Positions 12,843 to 13,702 of a stretch of 13,702 bases of DNA are shown in pieces; position 1 is the first letter of the stretch, and each line of letters begins with the position of its first letter. The DNA lies in contig CAJURV010000055.1 in NCBI GenBank assembly GCA_910588925.1, positions 1-13,702 on the forward strand, written 5' to 3'. This stretch comes from an uncultured Rikenellaceae bacterium. GTDB lineage: Bacteria; Bacteroidota; Bacteroidia; Bacteroidales; Rikenellaceae. The notes beneath the pieces are model-generated. The model was not told the DNA's origin. It did not search any database and saw only the letters and a program-made list of their open reading frames with translations. Position numbers and translations under genes: made by a program.

Positions 12843-13702
12843 ATGCGGTTGCGGTTCTTTGTATGTTGGTAGTTCTTTGGTGTTGGAAGCGGAGTTGTGT
12901 TTTACAGTCGTTGTTTTGCCCGGAACGGAGTATGTTTTATGTGTTTGCGGTTGGCGGGACGATTCGGGATTGTTAGGTATTGATGGTATGCGCATTAGCT
13001 GAACTTTTGCGGCAGGATGGCAGCCCGAGTGGAGCGAGGGCATAGACAGGAATTCCTTGTGAAAAGGTATGCCAAAGGATGAAGTTGCTTTTTCGGTGAA
13101 GATATTCGATGTCACAGGGTCGGAGCCTGCGGGGGACCGCTTAAGCGTGACATTCTTTAGATTCTCGGCGATGTATTTAAGCGGAAAGGCTCTATGATTG
13201 CTGGAACTTACGCGGGCCTCCGATGGGGGAGGCTCCGGCCCGCTCATCCCTCGTTCCTCGGGATTTAACGGCGGAATTGTGTTTGATGCCCTTGCTTCGC
13301 TCGGGGTTTTTGCCTGTGCAGGGTACGCCTTACGGCGTATTTGAGTTTGCTTGTTCGGTTTTACGCTTTGGTTCCTTTCTGTCGTATATACACCTTACGG
13401 CGTTTTGGTTTGTTGTTGGGTGGCTTTTTGTGCCTTGTCTTTTCCGGTTGTGTTTAGTATAGTTGGAAATTCATTATCGTTTCCGCTTTAGTCCCGTTTG
13501 TTTTTGTTGAGGATGTTTTTGTGTTGCTGTCGTGGATGCATCCCCTTCGGGGACGCGTTAGGGATTTTATAGGTTAGGGTCGTACGTGGAGGAAGTTTTC
13601 GTGATATTCGGTTATGTACGCGATCTCTGAACGCATGAATTGTCGGGTTGTGTGCGCGGGTGTTAGTTGCAGTGGGGCTGCTTCCGTCGCTTTTTAGCCA
13701 CA
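12843..13702. other. long gene-free region rich in hairpins
   Basis: No frame here matches a protein I know. The plus strand is strongly enriched in G and T, especially 12843-13000 and 13310-13540, as in non-coding DNA. Hairpins noted: ATGTCAC/GTGACAT (13109-13115/13147-13153) enclosing GGTC/GACC; GCGGGCC/GGCCCGC (13212-13218/13237-13243); ATCCC/GGGAT (13246-13250/13260-13264); TACGCC/GGCGTA (13324-13339) and a related copy at 13390-13403; and TCCCC/GGGGA (13541-13553). A minus-strand frame at about 12798-13247 is open, but it runs through the phosphatase terminator and lacks a good start. Confidence 0.55.
13023..13306. repeat. possible small element bounded by imperfect 19-bp inverted repeats
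   Basis: The 19 bases at 13023-13041 (GCCCGAGTGGAGCGAGGGC) and the reverse complement of 13288-13306 (CCCCGAGCGAAGCAAGGGC) agree at 15 of 19 positions. The enclosed roughly 284 bp is less GT-skewed than its surroundings and holds the nested stem at 13109-13153 and the GC-rich hairpin at 13212-13243. No target-site duplication is visible. It could be a MITE-like or dispersed non-coding repeat, or chance similarity. Confidence 0.3.

Noticed and set aside
12805..13002. 65-codon plus-strand frame after the phosphatase gene
   Set aside because: It begins just before and includes the intrinsic terminator, with no promoter or family resemblance.
12798..13247. 149-codon minus-strand frame in the right-hand region
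   Set aside because: It runs through the phosphatase terminator, is rich in Pro/Ser/Thr/Lys without a domain, and starts inside a GC-rich hairpin. Not called as a gene, but the protein-like middle part is noted under the inverted-repeat element.

Overview
The window looks like chromosomal DNA of a member of the Bacteroidota, most likely Bacteroidales and possibly Alistipes/Rikenellaceae-like. The family assignment is a guess from protein flavour. The phylum call rests on several sites that match the Bacteroidota promoter (TTTG, 19-21 bp, then TAnnTTTG) about 10-120 bp upstream of genes, on the absence of strong Shine-Dalgarno sequences, and on a conserved cytosolic protein of a Bacteroidota type. 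The genes are housekeeping and envelope genes. I see no phage, transposase, integrase, CRISPR or toxin-antitoxin module.

Layout. Bases 1-417 are gene-free and end in a strong terminator read leftwards. Bases 418-2150 (minus strand) hold a two-gene operon: an IscU/NifU-like Fe-S scaffold protein followed by a GGGtGRT-family protein, with a structured leader and promoter at about 2151-2286. Divergent from it, on the plus strand, is a textbook promoter, a tRNA-Asn(GUU) gene and an intrinsic terminator (2490-2656). Bases 2943-4716 (minus) hold a hot-dog acyl-CoA thioesterase followed by a MATE efflux transporter. Bases 4733-6339 (minus) hold guaB (IMP dehydrogenase) with its own terminator, a -7 promoter element and a perfect palindrome just upstream. 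Bases 6500-7990 (minus) hold a secreted coiled-coil protein with two SPOR-like repeats, preceded by a block of 47/60-bp tandem repeats. Bases 8222-10442 (minus) hold trkH (potassium uptake) directly preceded, with a 4-bp gap, by an orphan membrane sensor made only of a four-helix bundle and a HAMP domain. Bases 10838-12842 (plus) hold a conserved cytosolic protein of unknown function, a secreted PPP-type (Shelphs-like) phosphatase and a clean terminator. Bases 12843-13702 contain no convincing gene but are rich in hairpins and include a roughly 284-bp segment bounded by imperfect inverted repeats.

How the parts fit. guaB stands alone and feeds guanine nucleotide synthesis. The sensor-trkH pair looks like one potassium-uptake transcription unit that lacks the usual cytosolic TrkA regulator nearby. 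The Fe-S scaffold/GGGtGRT pair is a recognisable but functionally unexplained module and, with its leader and the sensor-trkH pair, is the best candidate here for undescribed biology.
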